A stretch of DNA of 64,000 nt from Gonapodya prolifera JEL478. Taxonomy: Eukaryota; Monoblepharomycota; Monoblepharidomycetes; Monoblepharidales; Gonapodyaceae. Below, in pieces: positions 11,792-24,599 of the stretch. The stretch covers positions 51,885 through 115,884 of the forward strand of contig KQ965763.1 of NCBI GenBank assembly GCA_001574975.1, read 5' to 3'. How positions within the stretch are numbered: the stretch's first letter is position 1; each line of letters starts with the position of its first letter. The notes beneath the pieces were generated by a model. It was not told the DNA's origin, made no database searches, and worked only from the letters and a program-made list of their open reading frames with translations. The position numbers and the translations under genes are program-made.

Positions 11792-12004
11792 GCTGTAGAG
11801 TTATAGTGCGTGATCAGCGGAGTTGATTGAGTGATGTGCACTAATCTGCAAAGGTCTTCGCACGATCAACCCACCACGTCACCAAGCTCACAAAAACAAT
11901 TCAAATAAAATCATTTATATTCACACTCAAACTACAAAACACATCTCACTCCCGCTCTCCCCGTGTCCCGTCGCCTTCGGGCACATTAACTTTTTCCCAA
12001 CTAT

Positions 12005-13938
<1,934 letters not shown>

Positions 13939-14649
13939 TGTGCGGATGCGAATGCGAATGTGTTTGGGAGAAGTGTGCCGACGCTTTATGGGGACCGGAT
14001 GAATGCAAATGTTGCAGAATTCAACCGTGATTTCAAAACTTTTTATTCAACAATTTCGAAACTCGGAATTTGATTCAACACAGTCTGCTCCCCTCCACAA
14101 TTTTACGTGTTCCCTCACCCCAGCACTGCCAGCAACTAACAAAAGGTTCTTTCCTAAATGGACATGGACTGCGTGTCGCTGTTGCACTCCCAAAATTGAG
14201 AGCCGTCGCGAGTTGCGGTCCCGTCAACCGAACAATACAGTTATTTTTTGTTGTTGTTGTTGTTGGACGAGGATTGTGGTGGCGCGAATACTTCGCAGTC
14301 GAGCGTCACGTAACTTCATATTAGACTTTTCACGGTAACTTTACAACTGATGGGTACCGTACTACGTGCATGACACGATATCACTGGCACATCGACCAAG
14401 GTCCATCCGAGACTCGAGTGTCTCGACACTTCATAGGATATTCACGGTAACTATTTACAACTGGTGTGCTGCGTACTGAGTACTGTACATGCATGATAAC
14501 GCAGACAAAACAAGCAAGGATCGAGTAATTAAACACTGACAAACCACCAAAACACCAAATAAACAGCTCTCCCAAGACTCCAAAGGCATATGCAAGGTCC
14601 ATTAGTTTACACCGTTCCAGTGCAGAGTCCGTTGTTTCATAATCCCTGG
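13939..14649. other. Intergenic region, no gene seen
   Basis: Lies between the thiolase start and the end of the next minus-strand gene. A near-duplicated segment is present: 'cgagtgtctcgacacttcat' and 'cacggtaacta' recall 'cgagcgtcacgtaacttcat' and 'cacggtaact' about 130 bp earlier. Otherwise I see only short shadow frames. It should contain the thiolase promoter. Confidence 0.4.
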
Positions 14650-15240
14650 TCACTTCAACTCTGAAACGACACCTCCGTGATTATTTGCTCCCACCGCCGC
14701 GGCAGCGTCCCACGAGATAGCTCTCACACCCGACGTTGTCTGACTGCCCTGCGATAGCTTCCTGGCTCTCCTTGACGCTACCGATGTACGGAGGATCGTG
14801 CGTGGTGCGGCAGGACTGGAGACGTGTTTCGCGGCACTTTCAGGTCTGGAAACAAGTGCGCCAGTACTGCGAGGTGGCGCCAGGCCGTTTAACTGTGGTG
14901 CAGACGGCCCGCGACTTCGCGGTGCAGGTGTAGCGATAGAGCGGGGATGCGAGGGTACAGACATCGGCATGGCAGGTGTCGACGAATTTGATTTTTGGGG
15001 TAAGTTGGATGTGGAGGGCGCCACGGACGCGGAGGCTGTGCCTGGCCCCGGCCTGCCTTTCGTGTTTGCCGCTGCCTCGCCGCCCGAAAGACTGCTCTCG
15101 GCCAGTTGCAGGCTAGGCCTTCTGCTGACGGGGACGTACTCGACTTCTGGTGGTGCGGGTACGGAGTGCAACGTCCTGGCGCGGAACTTGGACATGATCA
15201 CGCCCAGCCTGTCGGAGAGCGATTGCAAGATGCCGGGCAT
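14650..15240 (-). CDS. Small Ser/Pro-rich protein, uncharacterised
   Basis: 196 residues from the ATG at 15240. The N-terminal 25 residues (MPGILQSLSDRLGVIMSKF) are predicted amphipathic helix. The rest is low-complexity Ser/Pro/Ala, with short basic clusters near RTSVASRRARKLSQGS. The frame continues about ten codons upstream of the ATG to a TGA, so an upstream exon is possible. A longer plus-strand open frame overlaps it, but its composition looks antisense-derived. I do not recognise a family; the call rests on frame length and composition only. Confidence 0.45.
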   Translation of the reverse strand: MPGILQSLSDRLGVIMSKFRARTLHSVPAPPEVEYVPVSRRPSLQLAESSLSGGEAAANTKGRPGPGTASASVAPSTSNLPQKSNSSTPAMPMSVPSHPRSIATPAPRSRGPSAPQLNGLAPPRSTGALVSRPESAAKHVSSPAAPRTILRTSVASRRARKLSQGSQTTSGVRAISWDAAAAVGANNHGGVVSELK

Positions 15241-16018
15241 TGCGTGTCTGTGGCGGCTGCTGAATCGGGTGTGCAGACAGGTGCGGATCTTCAGGGCGAT
15301 TCAGAGTGGGCCCAGATTGGCCCAGAGGGAGATACCGACTCAGGGACGCAGGGAGGCGTCAGCGTGGATCGATGAACACCCGAGCGGTGGCTGCTCACCT
15401 CTGCTCACCCGGAACGCGTCTTGTCGACGCTGCGAGTGTGCGCGTGCGGATCGATCGATACGTACGATTTGTGCAGGGAGAAGCGCCATCGGAGGGCAAC
15501 CAGCGCGGCGAATTGTACCGGCGGTTTCCCCGCGGAATTGCCCAGAGGTCCCAAGCAATCGAGCGGAGGAAATATAACGAAGATACGCTATTCTTCTTTC
15601 ACTCTACTTTAACATACTCTCGATTTCCATTCTCGCTCGCCGATGCTGCGCGGATGTTGGGGCCGATCTATGTGCACACAACGGTCTGGACCCATTCCAT
15701 CCAATTATTCCGCTAATTTATTCATTTACATTACGTGACGCTTCCCTTCTTCCTTTCTTCCATGACGTAGACTTTGAGAAGTGATGTGGAACTCACTGTG
15801 TAAAACTCAAACCGTGGTTTACGAGACACTCCTGAGTCCTCGTTCCTGGCTGACTGGGTGACAGGGTTGGACTCTTTGACTCAGCAACTTATGAACCACA
15901 GATAATATAGATCCCACGGGACTTCTCTCCCTCTCGCTTGGCTTGCGTTTGTCTTTTCCGGTGGGTGAGAAGCGTGGCTGTCAAATTCTTCGGCTTGGTG
16001 GTATAACCACCGCCTGCC
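15241..16018. other. Intergenic region, no gene seen
   Basis: Divergent spacer between the minus-strand Ser/Pro-rich gene and the plus-strand thioredoxin gene. I see no supported coding sequence; it probably holds both promoters. Confidence 0.4.
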
Positions 16019-17062
16019 ATGCAACCGGCAAGATTGAACAGACTTAGCGGCTTACAAGGCGCGCTCCAAAGTGTACTTTCCCATTTGAATCGTCCGTTGT
16101 TGTCCCCCACCTCTGCCTTTCGGAAAGTCCGGCTGTGCCACTTAGCGCCTCACACAGCCCCGAAATCCACCTCGAGCCAAAACACCGAGTCGATTGACTT
16201 CTTACCTTCTCTCCTCGACGGACACGCATCGGTGGGTTCATCGGCCTGGCAGGGATAAGGGGCGGAGTGCGCGCTCGGAATGACCCGGCTGACATGTGAC
16301 GGTCTCTCCCGCAATCCGCGCCCGCAGACACACCCTCGCACTCTCAACATGCCAATCACAGACGTCGAGACGCACAAGGACTTGCTCAGAGCGCTGGACT
16401 GCGCGGACAAGGTTGTCGTCGTGGTGAGTCACCCCTCGTTCATTCTCGACTCAATCCCACCAACCCACGTCTCTCTCTAATCAATCGTTCTTTCCTCTAT
16501 TACGACGTTTCAACTGACGCTCAACTACCGCAACAGGAATACTCCGCAGGTTCGTCTATTCCCTCTAGTCCTCTTTTTCTATGAAACCCCCTTCCTCACC
16601 CTCCTTCCCCTCTGCCTGCCTCCCATCAGCCTGGTGCGGTGCATGCAGCCGCGTCCGACCGGCTATCGACCAGCTCTCTCGTGACTTTGCGCCCGTGGCC
16701 AACTTCGTGAGCATCGACGTGGGTCTCCTGCCGGAAGTGGCCAAAGAGCGCGGCGTGTCGGTGCGTAAATGTCTTTTAGCCATTGTCGGAAGCTCATGTC
16801 CCAACGGTCTCGGCCTTCCTCCCTTTGGGTGTACATGTCTTCGTCCGTCGGCCACGTCACCAACCACCAGAACCTCCCCTCATTCCACATCCACCTCGCT
16901 AACCGGCACGTCCGCACCGTCGTCGGCGCCGACCCGTCCGGCTTGTACGACGCCCTCGTTGACGTTCTCAAGGAAGCACACGAGGCGGAGGAGAAGGCAA
17001 CCAAGGGCGCGGGCGCCGTTGGGGAGAAGGTGGGCGGGAGTTTGGTGGCGAGTGCGGTGTGA
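16019..17062 (+). CDS. Thioredoxin, probably mitochondrial
   Basis: The core thioredoxin uses exons 16349-16423, 16537-16549 (a 13-nt microexon), 16630-16760 and 16871-17062. The redox motif is WCGAC, followed by the FVSIDVG strand and the cis-Pro loop LPSF. Thioredoxin reduces protein disulphides. Upstream, an ATG at 16019 opens a 71-codon Arg/Leu/Ser-rich stretch, nearly free of acidic residues at its start (MQPARLNRLSGLQGALQSVL), typical of a mitochondrial presequence. A donor at 16232 (GTGGGT) and an acceptor at 16327 join it in frame to the core through seven codons, and that intron holds a GCTGAC branch-point sequence. The whole then reads 214 residues. The alternative is a cytosolic form starting at 16349. 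A C-terminal charged extension follows the fold. Confidence 0.82.
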
Positions 17063-19164
17063 GCAGGAGGGGTGTAGAATTTCATTAGAATTAGGGGGTT
17101 GGTTGGGTGACGTTTTTCGAGGGTCGACACTCGGCATACCAATGACTTGGGATTTTCTTTTGGTCGGCACATGATATTGCAAGATTTGTGATGCATGATT
17201 GTTGTGGTATAATAGAATTTGAATTTCTTCCTTCCAGTGCGTGGTGAAACATCCATTTTGATTGTGCCAGCTCCAGTGCATTAGTTTTCAGGGTTGCCAA
17301 AAAAATGGAGGGCACCGTTGCTACTGCCCGACATCTCCAAAACGCGCAGCGGAAATCTACCTCTCAAAATAATATCTATCATACATACCCTTTGCCCATT
17401 TGATTATCTCTGCCACTTTACAGGAAGCGTAGGACTTGCATGTGCGCCGTGGCAGTGAGGAGCCTCGCGTTGCTCGCATGTCCACAGGCGACCATAGTAC
17501 CTCTATGCAAGTCGCGAACGCACGTTAATGAAACATTTGCAAGAGCTGCCCGTTTGCTGGGTCGTGAGTAGAACTCAAAGGAAGACCAAAAACGTCCTCT
17601 TGCGTTTCAATCTCTGTGATCCTTGACGTAGTTCATGATATGGGCTGCTCTCAGCTCTTCCTCTCAGCATTGCTCTGGCATCCCGTAACCATCCGGTCTT
17701 TCAGAGCCTCTGGGATCGCTACAAGATTTGTTTTCTTTATCCCATACGATATTATTCTGGGCGAGTGTACCAGAGTTCAAAACAGCTCGGAGGTCGCGCG
17801 CCCAGGGATGGGGAGCCGTGGCGCCAATTACCGCATTAAGCTACGCACCCGATAACAGCAGAAAGTACAATTATTGGAATCGGAGTAGCTGCAATAGCGC
17901 TGCACTTTGTTCAACTCTCATTTGCAGGAGTGTGTGTCGCTGCGGCCGACTGATATCTTGAAAGTCTTCGTTCGTGCTTTCTAATGATTATCTTCTCGAC
18001 ATGTCATAAAACGTTACTTTATTGGTGTCGCCGTCGTGGAACGAGCGGGTGCACCAATGGATCCCCGTCCAGCAACGATTCCATGGAAAGCGTTTGTGGC
18101 TGAATGGCCGGATAATTGCTGTCCATTGGGCGACCATAGCGCCTTGTGCGCACTCAACATTTCGACATTTCAACATTGATTTGCACCCAATTCCATCTGC
18201 CCTCCATGTCTTGCGCTGTCAACAGAACTCGACCGGAGACATAACGGTGTTTGCAAGTTCTGACCATCGTTAATCGCGACCATTGGCCTCATTCATGTTC
18301 ATTGCTGCTCTCAACGCTTCGGTTAGCCTTGCACTGGTACCATGAGCTTTCCAACTGATCCTCTTTGATTCGTGCTGCGGAAGCTCCTTCTGGAACACTG
18401 GGACCTGTTATTGCCCTGGGATTCTTTGCAACACTCTTTATATTTCTCATATAGCTGATCGCAGGCTGCTCTTGTTCGGCTCCAGTGTGTGCTCTCCCCT
18501 CTTTGCTTTGTTTTGTCGCACACTAACATCACAGCTCAAATTAACGAATCTTCACGGTCCCACCAACTCCTATGCCGGCACCCTTTTCAAAGAAATAACC
18601 GGGGTACCAACAAGTTTTGTTTTCCTCGCCATTTATGGTAGTTTTTTTGCCGGGTGTAACCGAGCAGGGATAAGCTCAGACGGGGATGCAGGGATGGGTG
18701 ACGTTAATGCGATAACCACATGTCTGAGCTACGCAGCAGGACAAGGGACACACGGCGGGCGCGCTTGGTATAGCAGCGATTGTTATTCAGGTTGTTCAAC
18801 CTATTGATGCTGGCGTTTGCAGCTGAATGATGTCTTAGGTGAAAAGGGTGACTCTAAGTAACTGTCCCATCAATACAGAATTAGCTCCAGTTTATTGCTT
18901 CAGGATTATTGATCCACGTCGTAAAATGCGAAAGATCGTGGAAGTTGCTGGCCGTAGCGGCTCAGTTCTGAACGTAAAATTTCTTCTTCTTACACGACGC
19001 AATACATGGTTTAAAAAGCAATGCCAAAATGTTATATTTTACCAAAATACCACTCAACTGTTCGACGTCAGTCCTTCAAATCCCCACGTGTCCTGCACCA
19101 ACACCATGTAGGCGTCTTCCATTGTTCTCCCTTCCTACCATCGAAACCACGGGTCTTTCCATGC
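17063..19164. other. Gene-poor intergenic region
   Basis: Over 2 kb without a confident gene. Short hydrophobic frames (for example IIGIGVAAIALHFVQLSF near 17870, +) and one CX9C-like peptide (CDQLYEKYKEC near 18460, -) were seen, but none extends into a supportable gene model. It may contain small multi-exon genes that I cannot resolve. Confidence 0.4.
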
Positions 19165-22100
19165 CTATCTCCCCCTCCCCCTCCTCACCGCACGTGCCCT
19201 CGCAGCAGCAACGGCCCCCGCCATCCTCTCAAACGCCCCCTCGACTGTTTCCGACTCCAAATCGGGCGTGCGCGAGGGCCCACGCGAGAGCGGTGCGGGT
19301 GGTAGGGCCGACGGGTGAGACCCCCCGCTGAGCCGTGTTGGTGTCGCTGTTGCGGCACGAGATGGTGGGCCGACCGACCCTTGCCGCGACACGCTCCGTT
19401 CCGCCGAGGCTACCGGTGTCCTTGCACCCCAAGCTTGTCCTCCACCGTTTCCCACTACCGGCTGCACTCCCACCCCTCCTCCACCACCCTCCGCCAACCT
19501 CGCCCTCAACTTCTCAATCGTCCCAATCAACCCAGCCCGCTCCTCGCACTCCACTTTGACCGTCTCCATCGCCCTGGCCAGTTCCTCCTCCGCCCTCCTC
19601 GCCCTCGTTTCCGCATCCTTGGCTCTCCTACCCGCATCACCCACACTTTCCTCCGTGAATTCCCTACACCGCTCAATATCCACCTCGAGCCCCGCAACAC
19701 GACTCGCGGCCGCGCTTGCTTCCTGGCGGCGCAAGTCCTGTTCGGCGGCGAGCTGAGCACGAAGGGCGGATGTGCGCGCGTCGTGTTCACGGCGGAGGTG
19801 GGTCAGGGCGAGCGAGTGGGATGATTCGAGCTGGGAGAGGAGGGATTGGGTGTGGTGAAGGTCGCGTAGGAGGGATGAGCGGGTGGCTGCAAAAGCCTGT
19901 CGGGTTTACAAGTGGACGTGTTAGTCCAGACACCACTCTCCCACAACACAGCCGCTCAACAACCGCACCTTCTCAGCCTCCTCCCTCCCCCTTCTCTCCC
20001 CCTCCCCCCGCTCCCTCTTGGCCCTTTCCTCCGCCTCCCTCTCGCACCTATCCTGTTCCTCCCTCCTCGCCTCCTGCACAATCTCCTCGACTCGCTCCTG
20101 CATATCCCCCGCCCTTTTTTGGTGCATTGCGGACATGGCCGCGAGTTCTGCAGAGCGCGCGTGTAGGTCGCGTTCGAGGGTGTGGTTGAGGGTTGTGAGG
20201 CGGTGGAGTTCCATCTGAGCGGGGCCGGTGCGGGGTAAGCAGGTGCGGGCAAGGAGGGGAAAGAGGAGAGGAGGGGGACTTACATCTTTACTCGCCAGAA
20301 CCTTCTTCTCGCGTTCCCTCATCACGGCCGCCTCTCTCTCCGCGTCCCTCTGCCTCGCCTGCACCGCATCCAGTTGCGCCTAGCACCCCGCCCCCCACAC
20401 ACTCATCAGCACAACTCCTCATCCTCACACACCTCCCCCCAAAAGCGAAAACAGCTCCACACACCTGCACCTCAACGACTCTCCTCTCCATCTCGCCGCA
20501 CCTCCGTTCCCTCTCGGCCACTTGGCGGGCAAGCTCCGTGGATCGAGTCTCTGCGCGGGAGAGCGCGGCAGCGTGATCGGTTGATTGGGTCTTTGTGAGC
20601 ACCGGGGGGTGAGTGGGAGTAGGATGGACTCGGGGGACGGGGAAGGTGAGAATGGGTACTTACCAACAACTCCCGCTTCATGGCACCGACGGCGGATTCG
20701 AGTTTGGCGCACATAATTTTGTACTCTACACAGGAGCGGAGGCACGTCACACCGGTCACTCAGCGTCAGCAGCAGTTGCGGGCGCACGGTGAAGAGAGCA
20801 GAGAAGACTCACTCTCGGCATCCTCGGCCTTCCGCTTCACGCCACGAGCCTCGGTCTCGGCTACACGCACACGTTCGTCGGCCTCCGCTACGCGGGATTC
20901 GGCAGAGATAGCGAGGTCCTGGCTGCTCCGTCCACGAAACAAAAACACGTGTTATACCAATCCCGTTCGACAAGCCAGGGGCGCCCTCACACCCTCTTCA
21001 TTGCCCCGTTACACGCACCTCCTTCTCTCCCTCTCCTCACACTCCCTCACAACCACCTCACACCGCTCCCTCTCCCCATCCCGTTCCCCCACAGCCTCGT
21101 CGCGGTCCCTCTCCACCTTCTCCACCCTTTGCGCAAGCGCATCCCGTTCCGCCTCCACTGCTTCAAGACGCGCCTCGAGGTTGGCACGGTTCTGCGTCCA
21201 ATGAACTCGCTCAGCCTCAACAGCAGCAAGGTCCCGTTTCCGTTCACACAAAAACTCCCGCCTGGCTTCTTCCCTTCCCTCCACCCACCCTTCCTCCCGC
21301 ACAACACGCACGGCCTCTGCGAGCTCGGCAGCGTGTGAATGAGCGAGTTCGGTCCGGAGGGCGGATTCGGCGTGCTGGCGGGCCGTGGCGACGGCGTTTT
21401 GGAGCGATGATAGCAGCGCGATGCGGAGGGCGGGGATGGTGGCGGGGAAGGCGGCGAGGCTGTGGGTGTGAGCGTTGGTGCGTGTTGGTGTGGGAAGAGA
21501 CAAGATTGGCCAATCCCTCGGTCAGCGCTTAGGCCTAGCGTCTCGCAACTCGGACGTGCTCGCTGTGCTGTGCCTCACAGGCCTCCGTCGCCCCGCCCGT
21601 CCCCCCCTCCGAGATGGGAGACGCAACTCACGTGTCACGGACTTCGGCACGCTCGCGATCCAAGTCCTCCCTGTCCGCGCGCAGTCCCTCGAGTGCGTGC
21701 GATGCGGCGGATCGGAGTTGGGCGAGTTGGAGTTTGTAAGCGGAGTTGGTGGATTCGGCGAGTGTGAGGCGGGACGAGAGTGCGGACTGGGTGGTCATGC
21801 AATACATGTGTAACATCAGAGGTGCAAAACAATCCGCACTCATCATTTCCACGTACTGTTTCTTCCACCAATCCATCGATCCGTTGCCGCATCTCCTCCC
21901 TCTCCCTAATCTGAAACATCTCACGCTCCCTGGCATGTGCCATGTCGGCCAGGATCGCTTCATTGTCGCGTTTCGTTTTGTCCATTTCGGCGGTCTTGGA
22001 CGAGAGAAGACGTTCAAGCTCGGCGAGGCGGGCGAGGACGGCGGGACGTTCTTCGGCGTAGTGCTGTCGGGGAGCGGGGACGGTACTGTCAGTCTTTGGT

Positions 22101-23091
22101 CTGCCCGTCAAAGTCGGTCGAGATCATGCCCCCGGGCAAGGATATTCGCGCTTCGCACAGTATCATTCGCCTCCGGCGGACTCCTCGGTCAGCAGTTCGT
22201 GCTTAGGCCTCGATGTCGCTCCGCAACGTGACCTCGGTCAGCGCTTTGTGCTTAGGCCTCGGGTTCGCTCCGCGAGGAACATTCCGCGATCACTCGCCTC
22301 CGGCGGACTCCTCGGTCAAATACTCGGTCCGCGCTGTATCACTCGCGCTCCGTGGATCACTCGCCTCCGGCGGACCCCTGTGTCTCTTAGCCCAATACGC
22401 TCCACGTGGATCACCCGCCTCCGGCGAACTCCTCGGTCAGCGCTGCGCGCTTAGGCCTCGGGGTCCGACCAGCTCGACTCCCCCCCCTACCCCCCCCCGC
22501 ACTCACCGCCAGACTCACCTCCAACCCAACCAGCTTATCCTCAACCGCTGCGACATACTTTTTCATTCTCTCGACCTCGTGTAGCAGCAGATAGGACACG
22601 CCGCAATACCTGCACGCTGTCGCGTCTGTGTCCAAGTCCTTGACCTCCTCGGGCAGTTCGCCGAGCAGCTGCGCAGGTGCAGCGAGCGACGCAGGTTTTG
22701 CTGGGATGTGCGCGTGTTTGGAGCGCGTGGAGAGCGGGAGCGGTGCGCGTGCGGAGGAGGTGGCGGAGTCGAGTGCGGGACTCGGCGGGCGCGACGTTCT
22801 CTGTTTTGGCGGCGACTTTCCCGACGCAGGACGCGCGACATTCTGTGGCGGAGACGTCTGCTGCGAGTGCTGCTGCCGAGTGCGGGTCGCATCTGCGCGA
22901 TTCTGTTCAACAGCAGCGGGAGAGGGATCGATCGCGGGAACTTCGGGGGCCGACGCAGGGATCGCGTTGGACGACGTGGCTGAGGACGTGGACTGCGCGA
23001 ACGACGCGGCGAGGCGCGATTTGGTGCTGATCATGGGGGGACAGGGCGTGACCGAAGCAAGGACGCCAAGGGACCGTGCGCGGGATCTCAT
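19165..23091 (-). CDS. LEKR1-like coiled-coil protein
   Basis: Ten exons (23091-22519, 22063-21857, 21786-21632, 21459-21019, 20922-20813, 20725-20664, 20590-20465, 20379-20284, 20214-19969, 19896-19165) sum to 2748 nt, about 915 residues. After a Ser/Ala/Pro-rich N-terminus comes ELPEEVKDLD...ACRYCGVSYLLLHEVERMK. This short CxxC motif and its surroundings closely resemble animal LEKR1 (leucine-, glutamate- and lysine-rich 1), as I remember it. Nearly all the rest is Glu/Arg/Ala-rich heptad coiled coil, ending in a Pro/Ser tail. LEKR1 is poorly characterised; a centrosomal or flagellar role is inference, consistent with a zoosporic fungus. Exon 1 could end at 22507 instead, also in frame. Introns 1 (about 455 nt) and 3 (172 nt) carry the GC-rich intron repeat. 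No lesions seen. Confidence 0.78.
21516..21600 (-). repeat. Intron-resident GC-rich repeat, copy B (LEKR1-like intron 3)
   Basis: On the host sense strand it contains AGGCCTAAGCGCTGACCGAGG, in which the two arms abut directly. A GGAGGCCT half-copy lies 40 nt upstream. It is confined to the 172-nt third intron (21631-21460). Confidence 0.7.
22165..22465 (-). repeat. Intron-resident GC-rich repeat cluster, copy C (LEKR1-like intron 1)
   Basis: Three full units (22183-22212, 22232-22261, 22431-22460) and fragments lie in tandem. They are separated by a second recurring block, sense GGAGTCCGCCGGAGGCGAGTG. All share the host orientation and fill most of the 455-nt first intron. Confidence 0.75.
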
Positions 23092-23285
23092 TCCCCATCA
23101 AGTTAGTCCCATCAACTAACTTGCTAGTGTTATTTCAGATAGTTAAGACTTTGCCTTGAGCTCGCCCCTAGCGAGCGATATATGTAATTCACGCCGCCAT
23201 GTCCGGGGCTTGAATTAGAAAGGTTGATGATCCCGTATATTAACTTGGCAATACCCTCGAGACTACATTCAACATCTAGACTCTA

Positions 23286-24150
23286 GAGCTCAGGCGCCTT
23301 CGTGATGGCCAATCCCGCCAGCCTGCGCTCCTTGCCCAGGCGGACCTTGAAGGCGTTGCTCTTCCCCAGCGCCGACAAGTGCTTGAGGTTCCAGGGCATG
23401 ATGGGTGATGGCGAGGTCTGAAATGTGCTTGCAGGTGCGACACAGGGCGACGAAGAGAAGCCCTACGCAGAGCTCCTTGTCCCCGAGGTCCACCACGGCT
23501 TTGGTACGTGAGGATGTACACGAGGCGGAGCAGTATCCGCTTCCGTTAGAGGCTCCTGTCGGCGTCGTCCGTCCCGTGAAAGGGTCGGACCGACAGCCAC
23601 CTCGCCCTCTCTGGGTGTTTTGGTCCTCCGGCGCCGGCGATTGGTAAGCTCACCTTGCTTACAATTCTCACGGACGTCCACGTTGCCTTGGGCTGGTGCG
23701 TATTGGTAGGCCTTGTTTCTTTTGAGGCAGCTCAATCCTTTGGACCGCCTTGTGGAATGCGACCGCCTGCCTGAGTACACGCGTCGCCGTCACGGTTGGT
23801 GCAGGTCTGTCTGTGTGCCCTATATGTCGCTGGTCTGGAGGCGCGCCCGAGCGGAGACCCGGGTCTATTCCAAAGCTGCGAGTCCGGCCCAGGGACGGCA
23901 GAACCGGGACCCCAGGACAAAATTCGAGTGGTTGATGTGAGACAGCCGGAACTGAGGCCCGTTTGGAAGGGGAAGGACCGGTGAGGGTGTGTTGCCCTTG
24001 GTGGTTAGAGTCTAATCCCGGTAACTGCACGCCCGGTAACTGCAGCCATGCACCATCTGCATGCAACGCTTCTGCTCTGTGTCGGGGCAGGTGGTATCTG
24101 CAGGTTTCTACGCTGTCTGCATTCTGCAGGTCCACAATGGACCCAAGTGG
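23286..24150 (-). pseudogene. Fragmentary coding-like sequence, unidentified
   Basis: A clean minus-strand frame, 23418 to 23286, reads TSPSPIMPWNLKHLSALGKS and continues KERRLAGLAITKAPEL to a stop, preceded by a CAG acceptor. It looks like a last exon. Just upstream, in another frame, is a cysteine-containing piece (CVGLLFVALCRTCKHISD). Farther upstream, no continuous model could be assembled. Either this is the remnant of a gene or a real gene with exons I cannot place. No family recognised. Confidence 0.28.
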
Positions 24151-24599
24151 CAGTTAGAGGATGCAACTCGAATCAACATTCCTCTCACTCTTTACTATAA
24201 TTAAATTCATACATTTACGAGAGTAAATATCTGATATACGGGACAACATGTGAATTTTACCCATTTTGGGTTGAAATGGGTGCCACAAGCGATTTGGTGG
24301 CACTCACAACCGACCATGTTCATCACAAAATGCCAACGACGTGGAAATTTCAAACGCTAAGATTGGGGAGAAGTATTTGGATGACAAAATGTCAAGGGAG
24401 ACATCATTTTGAAAGCACTCACAACATCGATGGAAGCATTCAACAACACCCAAACCCGCCAAAACCACTAAAAAAATTGCAACCAAATTTATTCCCGATC
24501 GACAGTGTCTATATGACCAAAAAATTAATGACAAGGTAAAACAACCTGCATCCGCCACCACCTCACATCGTCGAAATAAAGCGTGGCAAATTCTTATTC

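Noticed and set aside
14798-15577. Long plus-strand open frame (259 codons)
   Set aside because: It overlaps the minus-strand Ser/Pro-rich frame, is rich in Arg/Cys/Gly as expected of an antisense shadow in GC-rich DNA, and shows no domain or splice context.
18323-18532. Minus-strand CX9C-like peptide (CDQLYEKYKEC) recalling small mitochondrial intermembrane-space proteins such as Mdm35
   Set aside because: Only one CX9C unit is visible. No second helix or upstream exon could be joined in frame, and all three frames are open over the same stretch, so the signal may be chance.
22507-22518. Alternative donor for LEKR1-like exon 1 at 22506
   Set aside because: Both donors are in frame. I chose 22519 because the heptad pattern continues smoothly into exon 2, but the alternative cannot be excluded.
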